A DNA stretch of 64,000 nt from Pseudomonas sp. B33.4 (GCF_034555375.1 NZ_CP140706.1:4021001-4085000); one strand, 5' to 3'. Positions 7,834 to 18,608 are shown, counted from the first letter of the stretch. Translations and numbers: made by a program. The notes: generated by a model from the sequence alone, not told the origin.

Positions 7834-9113
7834 TGGACGCTTTGATACTGCTGGGCAGCTTTATCGTATTGATCCTGATCGGCATGCCCGTCGCCTACGC
7901 GCTGGGCGCCGCCGCGCTCATCGGTGCTTGGTGGATCGACATCCCGTTCCAGGCGGTGATGATCCAGGTCGCTTCGGGGGTGAACAAATTCTCGCTGCTG
8001 GCCATTCCGTTCTTCGTGCTGGCCGGTGCGATCATGGCCGAGGGCGGCATGTCTCGCCGGTTGGTGGCGTGTGCCGGGGTATTGGTGGGTTTTGTGCGCG
8101 GTGGCCTGTCACTGGTCAACATTGTCGCCTCGACCTTTTTCGGCGCGATCTCCGGTTCGTCGGTGGCCGACACCGCGTCGGTGGGTTCGGTGCTGATTCC
8201 GGAGATGGAACGCAAGGGCTATCCACGGGACTTCTCCACCGCCGTGACTGTCAGCGGTTCGGTGCAAGCCCTGCTGACCCCGCCCAGCCATAACTCGGTG
8301 CTCTACTCCCTGGCCGCCGGTGGCACGGTTTCGATTGCCTCGCTGTTCATGGCGGGCATCGTGCCGGGCTTGCTGATGAGCGCCTGCCTGATGGTGCTGT
8401 GTCTGATTTTCGCGAGAAAACGCAATTATCCCAAGGGTGAAGTGATCCCGATGCGCCAGGCGTTGAAAATCGTCGGCGAAGCCCTCTGGGGCCTGATGGC
8501 GATGGTGATCATCCTCGGCGGCATCCTGTCCGGCATCTTCACCGCGACCGAATCGGCGGCCATCGCCGTGCTGTGGTCGTTCTTCGTCACGATGTTCATC
8601 TACCGCGACTACAAATGGCGTGAGTTGCCGAAGCTGATGCACCGCACCGTGCGAACGATTTCGATCGTGATGATCCTGATCGGTTTCGCCGCAAGCTTCG
8701 GTTACATCATGACCCTGATGCAGATCCCGGCGAAGATCACCACGCTGTTCCTGACCCTGTCGGACAACCGCTACGTGATCCTGATGTGCATCAACGTCAT
8801 GCTGCTGTTGCTCGGCACGGTGATGGACATGGCGCCACTGATCCTGATTCTCACGCCGATCCTGATGCCGGTGATTCTCGGCATTGGTGTTGACCCGGTG
8901 CAGTTCGGCATGATCATGCTGGTGAACCTTGGGATCGGATTGATAACGCCGCCGGTGGGTGCGGTGCTGTTTGTCGGTTCGGCGGTGGGCAAGGTCAGTA
9001 TCGAAAGCACCGTGAAGGCGCTGCTGCCGTTCTATGCCGTGCTGTTCCTGGTGTTGATGTTGGTGACTTACGTGCCGGCACTTTCGCTGTGGTTGCCGCA
9101 TTTGGTGTTGTAA
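7833..9113 (+). CDS. TRAP transporter large membrane subunit (DctM family)
   Basis: A 426-residue inner-membrane protein with about 12 helices, normal length for DctM. It shows GMPVAYALGAAALIGAWW near the start, the conserved GAISGSSVADTASVGSVLIPEM segment (around residues 105-128) and LLGTVMDMAPLILILTPILMPV (around 330-350) followed by GLITPPVGAVLFVGSAVGKVS. These repeat-like halves form the Na+/substrate translocation core. It is the last gene of the udh operon and is followed at once by a strong bidirectional terminator. Confidence 0.95.
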   Translation: MDALILLGSFIVLILIGMPVAYALGAAALIGAWWIDIPFQAVMIQVASGVNKFSLLAIPFFVLAGAIMAEGGMSRRLVACAGVLVGFVRGGLSLVNIVASTFFGAISGSSVADTASVGSVLIPEMERKGYPRDFSTAVTVSGSVQALLTPPSHNSVLYSLAAGGTVSIASLFMAGIVPGLLMSACLMVLCLIFARKRNYPKGEVIPMRQALKIVGEALWGLMAMVIILGGILSGIFTATESAAIAVLWSFFVTMFIYRDYKWRELPKLMHRTVRTISIVMILIGFAASFGYIMTLMQIPAKITTLFLTLSDNRYVILMCINVMLLLLGTVMDMAPLILILTPILMPVILGIGVDPVQFGMIMLVNLGIGLITPPVGAVLFVGSAVGKVSIESTVKALLPFYAVLFLVLMLVTYVPALSLWLPHLVL

Positions 9114-9118
9114 GCCGT

Positions 9119-9153
9119 TAAAAAATCGCAGCCCTTGATGGGCTGCGGTTTTT
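9119..9153. terminator. Bidirectional rho-independent terminator
   Basis: The stem is CGCAGCCC (9127-9134) with GGGCTGCG (9140-9147), preceded by six A and followed by five T, so it can serve both the TRAP operon and the convergent TSUP gene. Confidence 0.9.
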
Positions 9154-9156
9154 GCT

Positions 9157-9957
9157 TTACGCCCGCAACAACATATACCCCGCCACCACTAGACAAACAC
9201 TGGCAAACCCCACCTGCAACGTCCGCGCCGGCACCCGTGCGCAGAGCTTGCGTCCGATGATCATGCCGACAATGCTGGCCACGATAAACGCCGCACCCTG
9301 CGCATCAATCCGCACGCCTGCGTGAAACGAGCCGATCACCCCGATTGCCGAAATCAGACTGATCACCATCAACGACGTCGCGACAATTCCGCGCATCTGC
9401 ACGTCAGTCAGTTGCTTGAACGCCGGCACAATCAAGAAGCCGCCCCCGACCCCGAGCAAACCCGACACCACGCCGGTAATTGCGCCTAACGCAGCCAACG
9501 TTGCGGTGCATTTGGCCGTCCAGTCAAAGCGCCCGGTTTGTTCATTGAGCATGCAGTTCTTCTGACCCCAACTGGCGTGACCGTGATCGCTCGGCCCCTC
9601 CTGCTGACGCTCGCGGCGCAGCATGCGCCAGGCCACCATGACCATCAGCAGACTGAACAGGATCATCAGGATTTTCTCCGGCAACTGGTGCGCGAAGTAA
9701 ATGCCCAACGGCGAAAACACCGCACCCAGCGCCGCTATCAACAATGCCGCGCGATAGCGCACCAAGCCATGACGCAAACCGTCGATAGCGCCGACCGCCG
9801 CCGCACTGCCGACCGCAAACAGCGCCACTGGCGCTGCCTGCGTCATCGTCCAGCCAAGCCCGAGCACCAGCGCTGGCACCGCAAGAATCCCGCCGCCGGC
9901 CCCGGTCAAACCGAGGACCAATCCCATCACCATGCCAAACAGACTTGCCAGCAACAT
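9157..9957 (-). CDS. TSUP-family (TauE/SafE) sulfite/sulfur-anion exporter
   Basis: A 266-residue inner-membrane protein with about 8 helices in two homologous halves. Each half carries the family signature: GLVLGLTGAGGGILAVPALVLGLGWTMTQA at the N-terminus and GAITGVVSGLLGVGGGFLIVPAFKQLTDVQMRGIVATSL after residue 155. TSUP proteins move sulfite, thiosulfate or organosulfonates. It lies 9 bases downstream of the SQR-like gene and in the same direction, so it probably removes sulfite made by the persulfide dioxygenase across the divide. Earlier names in related genomes are simply sulfite exporter TauE/SafE. Confidence 0.9.
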   Translation of the reverse strand: MLLASLFGMVMGLVLGLTGAGGGILAVPALVLGLGWTMTQAAPVALFAVGSAAAVGAIDGLRHGLVRYRAALLIAALGAVFSPLGIYFAHQLPEKILMILFSLLMVMVAWRMLRRERQQEGPSDHGHASWGQKNCMLNEQTGRFDWTAKCTATLAALGAITGVVSGLLGVGGGFLIVPAFKQLTDVQMRGIVATSLMVISLISAIGVIGSFHAGVRIDAQGAAFIVASIVGMIIGRKLCARVPARTLQVGFASVCLVVAGYMLLRA

Positions 9958-9966
9958 AGGGTTTTC

Positions 9967-11211
9967 TCAGTCGACCTTGGACAGACCAGTCAGCCACTCG
10001 CGGCCCTTGAGCATGCCGTTCCAGTAGAACCACGGCAGCAGCGTCGCCTTGAGAAACCACGCCGAACGTCGCGCCACGGTCGGGTCCAGTGGAAAGGTCG
10101 GCAGCAACTTGCCGGCGTATCCAAACTCGGCAAGGATCACCTTGCCCTTCTCCACCGTCAGCGGGCAGGAACCGTAGCCGTCGTACTTCAGCGGCATAGG
10201 TTGTTGCTTGCGCAGGGCCAGCAGGTTTTCCGCGACCACCACGACTTGCTTGCGCACCGCTGCGGCGGTTTTTGCGTTGCTGGTGCCGCAGATATCACCG
10301 AGGGCGAACACTTCCGGATAACGCGGGTGCTGCAGGCTGTGCGGGTTTACTTCGCACCAGCCAGCCGCGTCAGCCAAAGGGCTTTGCGCGATGAAATCCG
10401 GCGAGATCTGTGGCGGCACGACGTGCAGCAGATCGAATGTTTTCGCCTCGCGGGTTACGTTGCCGTCAGCGTCCTTGATCTCGAACCACGCGATTTTCGC
10501 CGGGCCGTCGACCTTGACCAGATTCGAGTTAAAGGCCAATTGCGCGTTGTATTTCTCGATGTACTTCATCAACGGTGGCACGAACGTCGCCACGCCGAAC
10601 AGGGCGGCGCCGGCCAGATTGAATTCGACATTGATGCTGTCCAGCGCAGCGGTTTTACGCCAGTGATCGCAGGACAGGTACAACGCTTTTTGCGGCGCGC
10701 CGGCGCATTTGATCGGCATCGCCGGTTGAGTGAACAGGGCCTTGCCGCCGCGCAGTTTCTGCACCTGATCCCAGGTGTACTGCGCGTGCTGGTAGCTGTA
10801 GTTGGAGGTGACGCCGTGCTGACCGAGGCTTTCCGCCAAGCCTTCGATCTTCTCCCAGGCCAGGCGCAGGCCGGGGCAGACGATCAGGTTTTGATAGCTG
10901 ACGGTGCGTTGATCGTTGAGGGTGAGTTGGCGCTGGTCCGGGTCGATTGCGGTGACTGCCGCTTGCAGCCAGTTTGCTTGCTTTGGCATGACCTTGTTCA
11001 TCGGCCGTGCGGTGTCTTTGACGTCGTAGGCACCACCGCCGACCAGCGTCCACGCCGGTTGGTAGTAATGCTGGGCGCTGGGTTCGATCACGGTAACTTT
11101 CAGCGCAGGATCACGCTTGAGCAGGCTGGCGACGAAACCGATACCGGCCGTACCACCGCCGATGACCACGATGTCTGCACTGATGGATGGGCCCCAGTGT
11201 TGATCGTTCAT
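9967..11211 (-). CDS. Sulfide:quinone oxidoreductase-like FAD-dependent protein
   Basis: A 414-residue flavoprotein of the SQR family. The FAD-binding loop VVIGGGTAGIGFVASLL is at residues 15-31. Two candidate redox cysteines are visible: Cys169 in MPIKCAGAPQKA and Cys349 in YGSCPLTVEKG, the positions expected for the sulfide-oxidising pair. The C-terminal amphipathic segment (AWFLKATLLPWFYWNGML) suits membrane attachment. It would oxidise H2S to persulfide and pass electrons to quinone. The ATG at 11211 is preferred to one seven codons earlier because AAGGA sits seven bases before it. It forms an operon with the TSUP gene, downstream of the ArsR-type regulator. Confidence 0.87.
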   Translation of the reverse strand: MNDQHWGPSISADIVVIGGGTAGIGFVASLLKRDPALKVTVIEPSAQHYYQPAWTLVGGGAYDVKDTARPMNKVMPKQANWLQAAVTAIDPDQRQLTLNDQRTVSYQNLIVCPGLRLAWEKIEGLAESLGQHGVTSNYSYQHAQYTWDQVQKLRGGKALFTQPAMPIKCAGAPQKALYLSCDHWRKTAALDSINVEFNLAGAALFGVATFVPPLMKYIEKYNAQLAFNSNLVKVDGPAKIAWFEIKDADGNVTREAKTFDLLHVVPPQISPDFIAQSPLADAAGWCEVNPHSLQHPRYPEVFALGDICGTSNAKTAAAVRKQVVVVAENLLALRKQQPMPLKYDGYGSCPLTVEKGKVILAEFGYAGKLLPTFPLDPTVARRSAWFLKATLLPWFYWNGMLKGREWLTGLSKVD

Positions 11212-11264
11212 TGCTTGTTCCTTTTGCTGCACGCAAGGATTTCTCAGCCTTCACACAAATCCAT

Positions 11265-11353
11265 TGTAGGAGTGAGCCTGCTCGCGATAGCGGTGTGTCA
11301 GTTAATGAATGTGTGGCTGACACACCGCAATCGCGAGCAGGCTCACTCCTACA
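11265..11353. repeat. REP pair (REPIN), TGTAGGAGTGAGC subtype
   Basis: Full-length inverted arms. The interior carries a second inverted repeat (GGTGTGTCAG with CTGACACACC), so the whole unit can fold as one long hairpin. Confidence 0.9.
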
Positions 11354-11376
11354 TGGGTTTTGTGTTGGCTGGCACT

Positions 11377-11718
11377 TTATTGATGACCGAGACTTTTCAG
11401 CACGGCGCCGCAATAGAGCCCGGACAGGGTCTTCATCACCTGAATCACTTCCGGACTGGCAAGGCCGTAAAAAATGTACTTGCCTTCACGACGGGTCGCG
11501 ACCAGCCCTTCATCGCGCAGGATGCCCAGTTGCTGGGACAGCGTCGGTTGGCGCACACCGGTCATTTTTTCCAGTTCGCCGACGTTGCGCTCACCCTGAG
11601 TCAGTTGACACAGGATCAACAGGCGATCCTCATTGGCCATGGCCTTGAGCAACGCGCAGGCCTTGGAGGCCGAGGCACGGAGTTGGGCAACTTCACATTC
11701 GGTCAGACTGGATTGCAT
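11377..11718 (-). CDS. ArsR-family persulfide sensor (BigR/SqrR-like)
   Basis: A 113-residue winged-helix repressor. The recognition region is GVRQPTLSQQLGILRDEGLVATRREGKYIFYGL (about residues 54-86). Two cysteines, Cys37 (LILCQL) and Cys103 (GLYCGAV), are 66 residues apart, the same spacing as the disulfide/tetrasulfide-forming pair Cys42-Cys108 of BigR. This supports sensing of persulfides and regulation of the divergent dioxygenase gene and the SQR-TSUP genes. The ATG at 11718 is chosen; an in-frame GTG two codons upstream is possible, as GAAGG could serve either. The only gene-start gap is the AT-rich 91-base divergent region. Confidence 0.88.
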   Translation of the reverse strand: MQSSLTECEVAQLRASASKACALLKAMANEDRLLILCQLTQGERNVGELEKMTGVRQPTLSQQLGILRDEGLVATRREGKYIFYGLASPEVIQVMKTLSGLYCGAVLKSLGHQ

Positions 11719-11809
11719 TTGCACGATGCCTTCAAGGTCACTTAAGCTGCGAACATTATGTTTTTAGATAAAGTGTTGCAACCCATTTCCCTTGTTCAGG
11801 TTGGTGTCC

Positions 11810-12673
11810 ATGCCCGCGCAGATTGAATCGTTCCTCGACCCCGCCTCTTCGACCTACAGCTACGTGGTCTATGAAACCGACGGCGGGCAATGTGCGATCG
11901 TCGATCCGGTGCTCGATTACGACGGCGCTGCCGGGCGTACCTGCACTGCCCAGGCCGACAAAATCATCGCCTTCGTTCGCGCCCACAACCTGCAAGTGCA
12001 GTGGCTGCTGGAAACCCATGCCCACGCCGATCACCTGTCCGCCGCACCGTATCTGCGTCGGGAACTGGGTGGCAAAATCGCCATCGGTGAATCGATCAGC
12101 AAAGTGCAGAACGTGTTCAAGGCACTGTTCAATCTAGAGCCGGAGTTTTGCGTTGATGGCTCGCAGTTCGATCACCTGTTTGCGCCGAACGAGTCGTTTC
12201 GCATCGGCAACCTCAAGGCCACCGCCCTGCACGTCCCCGGCCACACCCCGGCGGACATGGCTTATCTGATCGATGGCGAGCAGATTCTGGTGGGCGACAC
12301 GCTGTTCATGCCCGATGTCGGCACCGCGCGCTGCGACTTTCCCGGTGGCAATGCCCACCAATTGTTCAACTCGATCCACAAACTGCTGGCCTTCCCGGCC
12401 AGCGTGAAACTCTACGTGTGTCACGATTACCCGCCAGAGGGTCGCCAATCGCAGTGCCAGAGTACCGTCGGTGAGCAGCGCAAAAGCAATATTCACGTGC
12501 ATGACGGCATTGATGAAGCGGGGTTTGTCGAGATGCGCACGAAGCGTGACGCCGGGCTGGGCATGCCGACACTGTTGCTGCCAGCGATTCAGGTGAATGT
12601 GCGGGCGGGGAATTTTCCGGCGGCGGACGACAATGGTGTGACGTACCTGAAGATCCCGATCAACAAGCTTTAA
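11810..12673 (+). CDS. Persulfide dioxygenase (ETHE1/Blh-like metallo-beta-lactamase fold)
   Basis: A 287-residue metallo-beta-lactamase-fold protein. The metal motif THAHADHL is at residues 69-76 (His70, His72, Asp74, His75). VPGHTPADMAYLI and ILVGDTLFMPDVGTARCDFPGG give the further His and Asp ligands, and YVCHDYPP is typical of ETHE1-type enzymes. It oxidises glutathione persulfide to sulfite. It is divergent from the BigR-like sensor, so sulfide oxidation (SQR), persulfide oxidation (this protein) and export (TSUP) sit in one locus. There is no fused rhodanese or DUF442 domain. The ATG at 11810 follows a modest CAGG site. Confidence 0.9.
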   Translation: MPAQIESFLDPASSTYSYVVYETDGGQCAIVDPVLDYDGAAGRTCTAQADKIIAFVRAHNLQVQWLLETHAHADHLSAAPYLRRELGGKIAIGESISKVQNVFKALFNLEPEFCVDGSQFDHLFAPNESFRIGNLKATALHVPGHTPADMAYLIDGEQILVGDTLFMPDVGTARCDFPGGNAHQLFNSIHKLLAFPASVKLYVCHDYPPEGRQSQCQSTVGEQRKSNIHVHDGIDEAGFVEMRTKRDAGLGMPTLLLPAIQVNVRAGNFPAADDNGVTYLKIPINKL

Positions 12674-12675
12674 CG

Positions 12676-12758
12676 TCAAAAGATCGCAGCCTGCGGCAAC
12701 TCCTACAGGAGAAACGCGAATCCAATGTAGGAGCTGCCGAAGGCTGCGATCTTTTGAT
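12676..12758. repeat. REP pair, GTAGGAGCTGCCG...GATCTTTTGA family
   Basis: Inverted arms of the second REP family (GATCGCAGCCTGCGGCAACT and GTAGGAGCTGCCGAAGGCTG). It fills the gap between the convergent dioxygenase and bkdR genes. Confidence 0.85.
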
Positions 12759-12760
12759 CT

Positions 12761-13249
12761 TCACGCCCCCAACGTTAACCCATTCGCCGGCAGCGGCAGC
12801 GCGGTCTTGTAGCGCACCTGCTTCAGCGCAAAGCTTGAGCGAATGTTCGCCACGCCGGGAACCTTTGTAAGGAAGTCCATCATGAAGCGCTCCAGCGACT
12901 GAATGGTCGGCACCAGGACCCGGATAAGGTAATCCGGGTCTCCGGCCATGAGATAGCACTCCATCACTTCGGGGCGATCGGAAATGGCTTCCTCGAAATG
13001 CTGCAGCGCTTCCTCGACCTGCTTCTCCAGGCTGACGTGGATGAACACGTTAACGTGCAGCCCCAGCAGGTCGGCATCCAGCAGCGTCACCTGCTCGCGA
13101 ATCAGGCCTAATTCTTCCATCGCCTTGACCCGGTTGAAGCACGGCGTTGGCGACAGATTCACCGAGCGTGCGAGGTCGGCGTTGGTGATGCGCGCATTCT
13201 CCTGAAGGCTGTTGAGAATGCCGATGTCGGTACGGTCCAGTTTGCGCAT
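12761..13249 (-). CDS. bkdR: Lrp/AsnC-family activator of the bkd operon
   Basis: A 162-residue Lrp-type regulator. The N-terminal helix-turn-helix is [39 protein letters not shown], and the C-terminal RAM domain shows [28 protein letters not shown], which binds branched-chain amino acids in this family. It is divergent from bkdA1 with 185 bases between them, the arrangement known in P. putida, where BkdR activates branched-chain keto acid dehydrogenase synthesis when valine or leucine is present. The REP pair at its 3' end supplies no terminator with a T-run. Confidence 0.95.
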   Translation of the reverse strand: MRKLDRTDIGILNSLQENARITNADLARSVNLSPTPCFNRVKAMEELGLIREQVTLLDADLLGLHVNVFIHVSLEKQVEEALQHFEEAISDRPEVMECYLMAGDPDYLIRVLVPTIQSLERFMMDFLTKVPGVANIRSSFALKQVRYKTALPLPANGLTLGA

Positions 13250-13389
13250 GAGACAAAACCACCTGTTTTTTATGTTTATGCAGAATTTCTATCTGCAAAT
13301 CGTCTTCAGCGCAACGAAACAGAGATAAATATTCTTCTTGCCCGGGCCTATGATTGTTGTAGGACAAGATTTCTTCTACCGAAGAATGA

Positions 13390-14670
<1,281 letters not shown>

Positions 14671-14671
14671 C

Positions 14672-15730
14672 ATGAACGACCACAACAACAATATTCAGTT
14701 GGAAACCGCCATGACCACGACCACCATGACCATGATCCAGGCCCTGCGCTCGGCCATGGATGTGATGCTTGAGCGTGATGACAATGTCGTGGTGTTCGGT
14801 CAGGACGTCGGCTACTTCGGCGGCGTGTTCCGCTGCACCGAAGGCCTGCAGACCAAGTACGGCACCTCGCGGGTGTTCGACGCACCGATCTCGGAAAGCG
14901 GCATCGTCGGTGTTGCCGTCGGTATGGGCGCTTACGGTTTGCGTCCGGTCGCCGAGATTCAATTTGCCGACTACGTTTACCCGGCTTCCGACCAGATCAT
15001 TTCCGAAGCGGCGCGCCTGCGTTATCGCTCGGCTGGCGAGTTCACCGCACCGATGACCCTGCGTATGCCATGCGGCGGCGGCATCTATGGCGGTCAGACG
15101 CACAGCCAGAGCATCGAGGCGATGTTCACTCAGGTGTGCGGCTTGCGCACCGTGATGCCGTCCAACCCATATGACGCCAAAGGCCTGCTGATCGCCTCCA
15201 TCGAGAACGATGACCCGGTGATCTTCCTTGAGCCGAAACGCCTGTACAACGGCCCGTTCGACGGCCACCACGACCGCCCGGTAACCCCGTGGTCGAAACA
15301 CCCACAAGCCCAGGTTCCGGACGGTTACTACACCGTGCCGCTGGACGTTGCCGCGATCACCCGTCCGGGCAAGGACGTGACGGTGCTGACCTACGGCACC
15401 ACCGTTTACGTCTCGCAAGTCGCTGCCGAAGAATCCGGCGTGGATGCCGAAGTCATCGACCTGCGCAGCCTGTGGCCGCTGGACCTGGAAACCATCGTCA
15501 AGTCGGTGAAGAAAACCGGCCGCTGCGTGGTAGTACACGAAGCCACCCGCACCTGCGGTTTCGGCGCCGAACTGGTGTCGCTGGTGCAAGAGCATTGCTT
15601 CCATCACCTGGAAGCGCCGATCGAACGCGTCACCGGTTGGGACACTCCCTACCCGCACGCGCAGGAGTGGGCGTATTTCCCAGGGCCGTCCCGAGTGGGT
15701 GCGGCGTTGAAACGGGTCATGGAGGTCTGA
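14672..15730 (+). CDS. bkdA2: Branched-chain 2-oxoacid dehydrogenase E1 beta subunit
   Basis: A 352-residue partner of the alpha subunit; together they form the E1 heterotetramer. Typical segments are VVVFGQDVGYFGGVFRCTEGLQTKYG, FDAPISESGIVGVAVGMGAYG and the C-terminal VTGWDTPYPHAQEWAYFPGPSRV. The ATG at 14672 is one base after the bkdA1 stop and gives the leader MNDHNNNIQLETA. An internal ATG at 14711 would give a shorter protein starting MTTTTMTMIQALRSAMD. The upstream start is kept because of the tight coupling and because the leader resembles recalled P. putida BkdA2 sequence. Confidence 0.96.
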   Translation: MNDHNNNIQLETAMTTTTMTMIQALRSAMDVMLERDDNVVVFGQDVGYFGGVFRCTEGLQTKYGTSRVFDAPISESGIVGVAVGMGAYGLRPVAEIQFADYVYPASDQIISEAARLRYRSAGEFTAPMTLRMPCGGGIYGGQTHSQSIEAMFTQVCGLRTVMPSNPYDAKGLLIASIENDDPVIFLEPKRLYNGPFDGHHDRPVTPWSKHPQAQVPDGYYTVPLDVAAITRPGKDVTVLTYGTTVYVSQVAAEESGVDAEVIDLRSLWPLDLETIVKSVKKTGRCVVVHEATRTCGFGAELVSLVQEHCFHHLEAPIERVTGWDTPYPHAQEWAYFPGPSRVGAALKRVMEV

Positions 15731-17002
15731 ATGGGCACGCACGTTATCAAGATGCCGGACATCGGCGAAGGCATCGCAGAAGTAGAACTGTCGCAGTGGC
15801 ACGTCAAGGTGGGCGATCTGGTCGTTGAAGATCAGGTGCTGGCGGATGTGATGACTGATAAGGCGATGGTTGATATTCCATCGCCCGTGCACGGCAAGGT
15901 GATTGCCCTCGGTGGTCAGCCGGGTGAAGTGATGGCGGTTGGCAGTGTGCTGATCAGCATCGAGGTTGAAGGTGCCGGGAACTTGAAAGAGTCCGCCGCA
16001 CCTGCGCCTGTTAAAGAAGCGCCGGTTGCGCCGAAAGTTGAAACCGTTGTTGAGAGCAAACCTGCTCCAGCCGCGCCGCGCCCTGCTGCGGTTTGCCAAG
16101 GCCCGATGGTTGCGCGCGAAGCAGACGAACGCCCGCTCGCCTCCCCGGCCGTGCGCAAACATGCGCTGGATCTGGGCATTCAATTGCGCCTGGTGCGCGG
16201 TTCCGGCCCGGCCGGTCGTGTGCTGCACGAAGACCTTGAAGCCTATCTGGCGCAAGGTCAGTCCAACGCTTCAGCACCAGTCGCCGCCGCTTACGCCCAG
16301 CGTAACGACGAAGAACAGATTCAAGTGATCGGCATGCGCCGCAAGATCGCCCAGCGTATGCAGGACGCCACGCAGCGTGCCGCGCACTTCAGCTATGTCG
16401 AAGAAATCGACGTCACCGCGATTGAAGAACTGCGCGCGCATCTCAATGAAAAACACGGCGCCAGCCGTGGCAAGTTGACCTTGCTGCCGTTCCTCGTCCG
16501 TGCGCTGGTCGTCGCCCTGCGCGACTTTCCGCAAATGAACGCCCGCTACGACGACGAAGCCCAGGTCATCACCCGCCTCGGCGCGGTGCATGTCGGCGTC
16601 GCCACGCAAAGCGATGTCGGCCTGATGGTGCCGGTGGTGCGTCACGCCGAGGCGCGCAGCTTGTGGGACAGCGCCACGGAAATCTCCCGTTTGGCCAACG
16701 CCGCGCGCAATGGCAAGGCCAGTCGCGATGAGCTATCCGGTTCTACCATCACCCTGACCAGCCTCGGTGCGCTGGGCGGCATTGTCAGCACGCCGGTGCT
16801 GAACCTGCCGGAAGTGGCGATCGTCGGCGTCAACAAAATCGTCGAACGGCCAATGGTCGTCAAAGGCCAGGTGGTGATCCGCAAGATGATGAACCTCTCC
16901 AGTTCCTTCGATCACCGCGTGGTCGATGGCATGGACGCGGCACTCTTCATCCAGGCCATTCGCGGCTTGATCGAACAACCTGCCACTTTGTTTGTGGAGT
17001 AA
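15731..17002 (+). CDS. bkdB: Branched-chain 2-oxoacid dehydrogenase E2 (dihydrolipoyl acyltransferase)
   Basis: A 423-residue E2 core protein. There is one lipoyl domain (residues 1-80) with the lipoyl lysine Lys44 in VMTDKAMVDIPSP, then a Pro/Ala/Val linker. The E1/E3-binding domain runs from about 135 to 175 (LASPAVRKHALDLGIQLRLV, GRVLHEDLEAYL). The acyltransferase domain ends with SSSFDHRVVDGMDAA, containing the catalytic His and Asp. The first base of the ATG directly follows the bkdA2 stop. It transfers the acyl group to CoA, giving isobutyryl-, isovaleryl- or 2-methylbutyryl-CoA. Confidence 0.97.
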   Translation: MGTHVIKMPDIGEGIAEVELSQWHVKVGDLVVEDQVLADVMTDKAMVDIPSPVHGKVIALGGQPGEVMAVGSVLISIEVEGAGNLKESAAPAPVKEAPVAPKVETVVESKPAPAAPRPAAVCQGPMVAREADERPLASPAVRKHALDLGIQLRLVRGSGPAGRVLHEDLEAYLAQGQSNASAPVAAAYAQRNDEEQIQVIGMRRKIAQRMQDATQRAAHFSYVEEIDVTAIEELRAHLNEKHGASRGKLTLLPFLVRALVVALRDFPQMNARYDDEAQVITRLGAVHVGVATQSDVGLMVPVVRHAEARSLWDSATEISRLANAARNGKASRDELSGSTITLTSLGALGGIVSTPVLNLPEVAIVGVNKIVERPMVVKGQVVIRKMMNLSSSFDHRVVDGMDAALFIQAIRGLIEQPATLFVE

Positions 17003-17005
17003 GGC

Positions 17006-18379
17006 ATGCAATCTCTGAACACTACGCTGCTGATCATCGGCGGCGGCCCCGGCGGTTATGTGACGGCGATTCGCGCCGGTCAACTGGGCATTCCGACCAT
17101 TCTGGTTGAAGGCCAATCGCTGGGCGGCACCTGCCTGAACATCGGCTGCATCCCGTCGAAAGCGCTGATTCATGTGGCTGAGCAGTTTCATCAGACGCAG
17201 CACCACAGCCAGCATTCGGCGCTGGGCATCAGCGTTGCCGCGCCGAGCCTCGACATCACTAAAAGCGTCGAGTGGAAGGACGGCATCGTTGATCGCCTGA
17301 CCACCGGCGTCGCTGCCTTGCTGAAAAAGAACAAGGTTCAGGTCATCAATGGCTGGGCCAAAGTCATCGACGGCAAAACCGTTGACGTTGGCGACACGCG
17401 CATCCAGTGCGAGCACCTGGCGCTGGCCACCGGTTCGACCAGCGTCAATCTGCCGATCCTGCCAATTGGCGGGCCGATCATCTCTTCCACCGAAGCACTC
17501 GCGCCGAAATCCGTGCCAAAACGTCTGGTGGTGGTGGGCGGTGGTTACATTGGTCTGGAACTGGGCATTGCTTATCGCAAGCTTGGTGCTGAAGTCAGTG
17601 TGGTCGAGGCGCAGGATCGCATCCTGCCGGCCTACGATGCTGAACTGACGCAACCGGTGCATGACGCGCTGAAGCAACTGGGCGTGAAGCTGTATCTGAA
17701 GCACAGCGTGCTGGGCTTCGATGGCACCTTGCAGGTACGCGATCCCGAGGGCGAAACCCTCAACCTGGAAACCGATCAGGTGCTGGTCGCCGTTGGTCGC
17801 AAACCGAATACGCAGGGCTTGAATCTGGAAGCGCTGAATCTGGACATGAACGGTTCGGCGATCAAGATCGACAGCCGCTGCCAGACCAGCATGCGCAACG
17901 TCTACGCGATTGGCGATTTGAGCGGCGAACCGATGCTGGCCCACCGCGCCATGGCTCAGGGCGAAATGGTTGCCGAGTTGATCAGCGGCAAGAGCCGCGA
18001 GTTCAACCCGACGGCCATTGCTGCGGTGTGCTTCACCGACCCGGAACTGGTGGTCGTCGGCAAGACCCCGGACGAAGCAAAAGCTGCGGGACTGGACTGC
18101 ATCGTTTCCAGTTTCCCGTTCGCCGCCAATGGCCGGGCGATGACGCTGGAGTCGAAAAGCGGCTTCGTGCGTGTGGTCGCTCGTCGGGACAATCATCTGA
18201 TTGTAGGCTGGCAAGCGGTGGGCGTGGGTGTTTCCGAATTGTCGACCGCGTTTGCGCAAAGCCTGGAAATGGGTGCGCGGCTGGAAGACATCGGCGGCAC
18301 CATTCATGCGCATCCGACCTTGGGTGAAGCGGTGCAGGAAGCGGCGTTGCGTGCCCTCGGGCATGCGTTGCACCTGTAG
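17006..18379 (+). CDS. lpdV: Dihydrolipoyl dehydrogenase of the bkd complex (LPD-Val)
   Basis: A 457-residue E3 flavoprotein. The FAD loop is [19 protein letters not shown] (residues 11-29), the redox disulfide is Cys43-Cys48 in [13 protein letters not shown], the NAD site is [16 protein letters not shown], and the catalytic base lies in [16 protein letters not shown] near the C-terminus. It reoxidises the lipoyl arm of BkdB. It starts three bases after bkdB and is the last gene of the operon. Pseudomonas carries several E3 paralogues; this one is assigned as LPD-Val by its place in the bkd operon. Confidence 0.96.
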   Translation: MQSLNTTLLIIGGGPGGYVTAIRAGQLGIPTILVEGQSLGGTCLNIGCIPSKALIHVAEQFHQTQHHSQHSALGISVAAPSLDITKSVEWKDGIVDRLTTGVAALLKKNKVQVINGWAKVIDGKTVDVGDTRIQCEHLALATGSTSVNLPILPIGGPIISSTEALAPKSVPKRLVVVGGGYIGLELGIAYRKLGAEVSVVEAQDRILPAYDAELTQPVHDALKQLGVKLYLKHSVLGFDGTLQVRDPEGETLNLETDQVLVAVGRKPNTQGLNLEALNLDMNGSAIKIDSRCQTSMRNVYAIGDLSGEPMLAHRAMAQGEMVAELISGKSREFNPTAIAAVCFTDPELVVVGKTPDEAKAAGLDCIVSSFPFAANGRAMTLESKSGFVRVVARRDNHLIVGWQAVGVGVSELSTAFAQSLEMGARLEDIGGTIHAHPTLGEAVQEAALRALGHALHL

Positions 18380-18383
18380 GCCC

Positions 18384-18464
18384 CTTCGCGAGCAGGCTCG
18401 CTCCCACATTTGGAATGCGTTTCCCTGTGGGAGCGACGGTGCGACGATTCGACCTGCTCGCGAA
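18384..18464. repeat. REP pair with an expanded right arm
   Basis: The left arm is TTCGCGAGCAGGCTCGCTCC. The right arm has the extended loop GGGAGCGACGGTGCGACGAT before the CCTGCTCGCGAA end, a distinct REP variant. Between lpdV and ilvE. Confidence 0.8.
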
Positions 18465-18608
18465 TTCTTGAGGTCAACACGAACTATCTGCCTGTCATCC
18501 GATAGTCCGGGCTGCGAAACCGCTCAAGAATGAAGTATTGTTGTGCCCATCCAAAAAACGTCAGAAGCCTTGAACCGTTTCGACGGTTGTTCAGTGATAG
18601 AGGGTGTC

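Noticed and set aside
9538-11745. A 735-codon open frame on the plus strand
   Set aside because: It is antisense to the TSUP, SQR-like and ArsR genes, all with clear motifs, and its His/Arg/Gln-rich product matches no protein pattern.
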